DNA from: Clostridia bacterium
GTDB lineage: Bacteria > Bacillota > Clostridia > Oscillospirales > QAMX01
Assembly: GCA_017441705.1 (NCBI GenBank)
Contig: JAFRWU010000074.1
Location: 1-32,411 of the forward strand
DNA: 32,411 nt
Direction: 5' to 3'
The notes below the pieces were generated by a model. That model saw nothing but the letters and a program-made list of their open reading frames with translations, searched no databases and was not told the DNA's origin. The translations under genes and the position numbers were made by a program. Positions 30,580 through 32,411 of this stretch are shown piece by piece; the first letter of the stretch is position 1, and the number at the start of each line of letters is the position of its first letter.

Positions 30580-31353
30580 TCAGATCAGCGGCTTTCCTTC
30601 CCATTCCTTTGCAGGACGCGCTTCCAGAAGCTTCGCCACCGTGGGCGCGATATCCTTGATGGAACCGCCGGGGTATTCCCTGCCCTTTTCAAAGCGCGGG
30701 CCTTCGCAGAAGATCGGGATGGTCATGTCCTCCGGCAGATCGCTGCCGTGACCGCGGTCGTGGCCGCCGTGGTCGGCGGTCAGGATGATCGTATAGTCCT
30801 TCGGGATCTCCCGGTAGAGCTTTTCCACGCAGCCGATCGCGTTGTTGACTACCTTGAGATAGGTCTCGCTCATCCAGCCGGTATCGTGGCCGCCCAGCTC
30901 GTCGGTTTCCCCCAGATAGAGGAACAGAAAATCGGGGGCTTCTTTGTTGATATAATCGATGGCGGCGTCGGTGATCAGGTTGTCGGTGCCGTGCTGCTTG
31001 TGCTGGTTGATGCAGAGAGCCGTGTGCAGATGATCGGGCCGGGAGAGGTCGCGGAGCTCTTCCCAGGTATAGAAGAAGGCGCACTTTTTGTCCTGGGCAT
31101 CCAGCCGGTCTACAAGCCCCTCAATGGGCCGCACCTGCGGGACGTACAGGTTGGTGGTGATGCCGTGGCGATCCGGATCCACGCTGTGGAAAAGCGACAT
31201 ATGGCACGGGAGCGTGACCGAGGGCATGACCGTGCGGGCCGTAAGAGAATAGGCGGAGATCTTTTTCAGTTCTTCTACGAAAGGATGCCCGCACTGAATC
31301 AGCCCGTCGGGCCGCATGCCGTCCACCAGGACGAGAACGATTTTTTCAGACAT
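30580..31353 (-). CDS. Nucleotide pyrophosphatase/phosphodiesterase-like phosphatase
   Basis: 257 residues from the ATG with GGAGG eight bases upstream; the frame runs 28 codons further but crosses the leader terminator. Alkaline phosphatase superfamily features are clear: Asp11 in VLVDGMRPD, the Thr nucleophile site MPSVTLPCH (43-51), GETDELGGHDTG and TADHGGHDRGHG metal ligands. This is the type I phosphodiesterase/nucleotide pyrophosphatase fold, two zinc sites, possibly acting on a phosphodiester or a sulfate or phosphonate ester. No signal peptide. It follows the promoter at 31530 and a terminator-containing leader; it is monocistronic. Confidence 0.9.
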   Translation of the reverse strand: MSEKIVLVLVDGMRPDGLIQCGHPFVEELKKISAYSLTARTVMPSVTLPCHMSLFHSVDPDRHGITTNLYVPQVRPIEGLVDRLDAQDKKCAFFYTWEELRDLSRPDHLHTALCINQHKQHGTDNLITDAAIDYINKEAPDFLFLYLGETDELGGHDTGWMSETYLKVVNNAIGCVEKLYREIPKDYTIILTADHGGHDRGHGSDLPEDMTIPIFCEGPRFEKGREYPGGSIKDIAPTVAKLLEARPAKEWEGKPLI

Positions 31354-31392
31354 ATTCTTATCCTCCGTTTTTCTCGGGGTTTGCCTCACGGC

Positions 31393-31427
31393 AAAAACAA
31401 AAGCCGCGGGACGGAAGCTTTCGCGGC
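31393..31427 (-). terminator. Terminator hairpin in the phosphatase leader
   Basis: GCCGCG (31403-31408) pairs with CGCGGC (31422-31427); on the minus strand TTTTGTTTTT follows (31393-31402). It lies ~40 bases upstream of the phosphatase start and ~95 bases downstream of the predicted transcription start, so transcripts can end before the gene. Confidence 0.7.
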
Positions 31428-31523
31428 CGGGCCGCATTCGCCGGAACCGCGAGCGGCACGGAAGCCGCTTCGCTTTTCAAAGCCCTGACCGGAAGCGCCG
31501 CCGAAACGGCAATCCCCGCTTCC
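31403..31523 (-). ncRNA. Candidate structured leader or small RNA
   Basis: From the predicted start at ~31523 to the terminator at 31393. A first stem-loop GGAAGCG/CGCTTCC (31491-31497 with 31517-31523) encloses GCCG-CGGC pairs and begins at the 5' end. A second, AGCGGC/GCCGCT (31452-31457 with 31464-31469), follows, then the terminator stem. It resembles an attenuator, riboswitch or ~130-base small RNA. No known class is recognised. Confidence 0.45.
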
Positions 31524-31529
31524 GACTGC

Positions 31530-31558
31530 ATTCTAATATAAGCGTCGGGGTTTGTCAA
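31530..31558 (-). promoter_or_regulatory. Sigma-A promoter of the phosphatase leader
   Basis: Minus strand consensus TTGACA (31553-31558), a 17-base spacer and TAGAAT (31530-31535). One of the strongest promoters in the window. Confidence 0.88.
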
Positions 31559-31614
31559 CACCCCGGAGGAGAATCGACGGGTTCTCCTTCGATATCCTCC
31601 CGCGGGACGCCTGC

Positions 31615-32202
31615 TCATTTTTCCAGTATCAGGCAGTCCCCGGCGCCGTCCGCTTTCAAAACGCACTTGCCGCCGATCCGGAATTCCTTCAGATTGCCTG
31701 CCGCGAGCCTTTCTATCCCGCCGTCCTCTCCGATCCTGACGGCCATGACGCCCCGAAAGGTCGCACGGCAGGGAAAGCCTCCCGCCGGAAAATCATACGT
31801 GCAGAACTCCGTATCTCTGATCGAATCGCCGTTCGCAATCACGACCGAGCCGTCCTCCAGAACGCACCCGTCGGGGATCGGGTTGGCTGTCAGCTTCATC
31901 TCTTCCGGGATATCGCAGTCTTCTTTCAGCGTCACTTCGGAAGCGCCGTCCAAAGAGACCGGATTTCCGTCGAAATCCCGCGTCAATCCTCCGATGATCC
32001 TTACGTCGCAGCCGTCCCGGATCGCGCTCCCGAGAAACGCCAGGACCTCTTTCTTCGAATATTCGGGATAGAGATACAGCAGCTTGTCAAACGTGTGCCC
32101 GCAGTAATCAAAGCGGCGGCCCTTTCTGGTGATCCTGCCGTCGCAGAGCGCCTCGCCCGGCGCCAGCGCGTTGAGATATCCCCTTTCCCGCCGGAACAGG
32201 AA
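31615..32202 (-). pseudogene. 5'-truncated remnant of a larger gene
   Basis: An open frame of about 195 codons that lacks any usable start: the only start-type codon is TTG (31984-31986) within GGAGGATTG, with no spacing. It reads through the oxidoreductase terminator to a TGA at 32251-32253. The recoverable protein begins FLFRRERGYLNALAPG and contains FDYCGHTFDKLLYLYPEY, LAFLGSA and IERLAAGNLKEFRIGG. These look like the C-terminal part of large glycoside-hydrolase-like bacterial proteins. The match is from memory of the pattern, not a search. The left-over begins right after the upstream gene's terminator, so a deletion or insertion removed its 5' part. Confidence 0.6.
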
Positions 32203-32231
32203 AAGACTGCCGGCGTGACGCCGGCAGTCTT
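32199..32231 (-). terminator. Terminator of the oxidoreductase-like gene
   Basis: AAGACTGCCGGC (32203-32214) pairs with GCCGGCAGTCTT (32220-32231), 12 bp, loop GTGAC. On the minus strand TTCC follows, giving TCTTTTCC. It ends the gene at the right edge, 60 bases past its stop. Confidence 0.85.
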
Positions 32232-32291
32232 GCCAGAAGCATGAGGATCCTCATGCCGGATCCGGGAAGCGGGGGATACGGTGCGGACCTC

Positions 32292-32411
32292 TTACCGGTC
32301 CCACGGCAGGACTTCCCAATCCTCCGGCGGATCGCCGATATCGGGAACGTCGAGCACCCTGCCGCCCTGCATGGCGGACTGATGCCCCAGGAGTCCGGGG
32401 TAGTTGAACCG
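32292..32411 (-). CDS. C-terminal end of a probable Gfo/Idh/MocA-type oxidoreductase (partial)
   Basis: 39 residues to a TAA at 32292-32294; the rest lies beyond the right edge. The fragment NYPGLLGHQSAMQGGRVLDV and following PDIGDPP...DWEVLPWDR resembles the tail seen in some Gfo/Idh/MocA sugar dehydrogenases, where GHQSAMxGG precedes the end. It is too short to be sure of the family. It is followed by its own terminator, so it ends a transcript. Confidence 0.5.
   Translation of the reverse strand, partial: RFNYPGLLGHQSAMQGGRVLDVPDIGDPPEDWEVLPWDR

Noticed and set aside
31615..31986. A 123-residue protein starting at TTG 31986
   Set aside because: The Shine-Dalgarno-like GGAGGA touches the TTG with no spacing, and the protein-like sequence continues upstream of it; better read as part of a truncated gene.
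1..32411. CRISPR array, tRNA, rRNA, transposase, prophage genes
   Set aside because: No spaced repeats of array type, no cloverleaf sequence, no rRNA signature and no transposase or phage protein was recognised by eye; low-level examples could be missed.

Overview
The window looks like chromosome of a Gram-positive, anaerobic member of the Clostridia (Bacillota). The reasons are monoderm-type cell-wall genes (ftsE, ftsX, a PcsB-like M23 hydrolase and a CtpA-like S41 protease in one operon), Shine-Dalgarno sites of the GGAGG type, sigma-A promoters with 16-18 base spacers, and families common in gut Clostridia (UPF0340, C_GCAxxG_C_C, CdaR/PucR regulators). Most of the window is GC-rich with GC-rich third positions, so many long antisense open frames are shadows. 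The first ~2.1 kb is clearly more AT-rich than the rest. Species cannot be named from the sequence.

Layout. 1-2.1 kb (minus strand): DUF5714 protein, C_GCAxxG_C_C protein, NUDIX hydrolase and the start of a cyclase-family gene, a likely co-transcribed set bounded on the right by a repeat-bearing spacer. 2.1-10.3 kb (minus): a housekeeping block. A CdaR-like regulator heads ftsE-ftsX-M23-S41; then greA, with its own near-consensus promoter, and lysS, which carries an unusual C-terminal tRNA-binding domain. 10.4-15.0 kb: an XRE repressor on the minus strand, divergent from a plus-strand pair (membrane-bound HTH protein and lipoprotein), then an RlmI-like rRNA methyltransferase. A bidirectional terminator at 15.05 kb separates converging transcripts. 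15.1-19.9 kb (minus): two MacB-type permeases, an ATPase and an AAC(3)-family acetyltransferase with an unexplained C-terminal extension.

20.0-27.0 kb (minus): a catabolic run of deoC, ribokinase, AadA-like nucleotidyltransferase, GH36-like glycosidase, metallo-beta-lactamase-fold hydrolase, HpcH/HpaI aldolase and D-2-hydroxyacid dehydrogenase. It probably releases sugars and feeds pentose and sugar-acid breakdown to triose, pyruvate and hydroxyacids. 27.1-30.5 kb (minus): a five-gene operon of an HExxH protein, alpha/beta hydrolase, TfoX N-terminal protein, metallo-beta-lactamase-fold hydrolase and UPF0340, some with ATGA overlaps. 30.6-31.6 kb: a phosphodiesterase/phosphatase with a promoter, a structured leader and a terminator-like hairpin ahead of the gene. 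31.6-32.4 kb: a 5'-truncated remnant of a larger gene, then the 3' end of an oxidoreductase-like gene.

No tRNA, rRNA, CRISPR array, transposase or integrase gene was recognised. The most unusual points are the LysS fusion, the ABC exporter plus extended AAC(3) operon, the AadA-like enzyme inside a sugar operon, the leader or small RNA before the phosphatase gene, and the compositional boundary near 2.1 kb. No single gene set here is clearly a new defence or mobile system.
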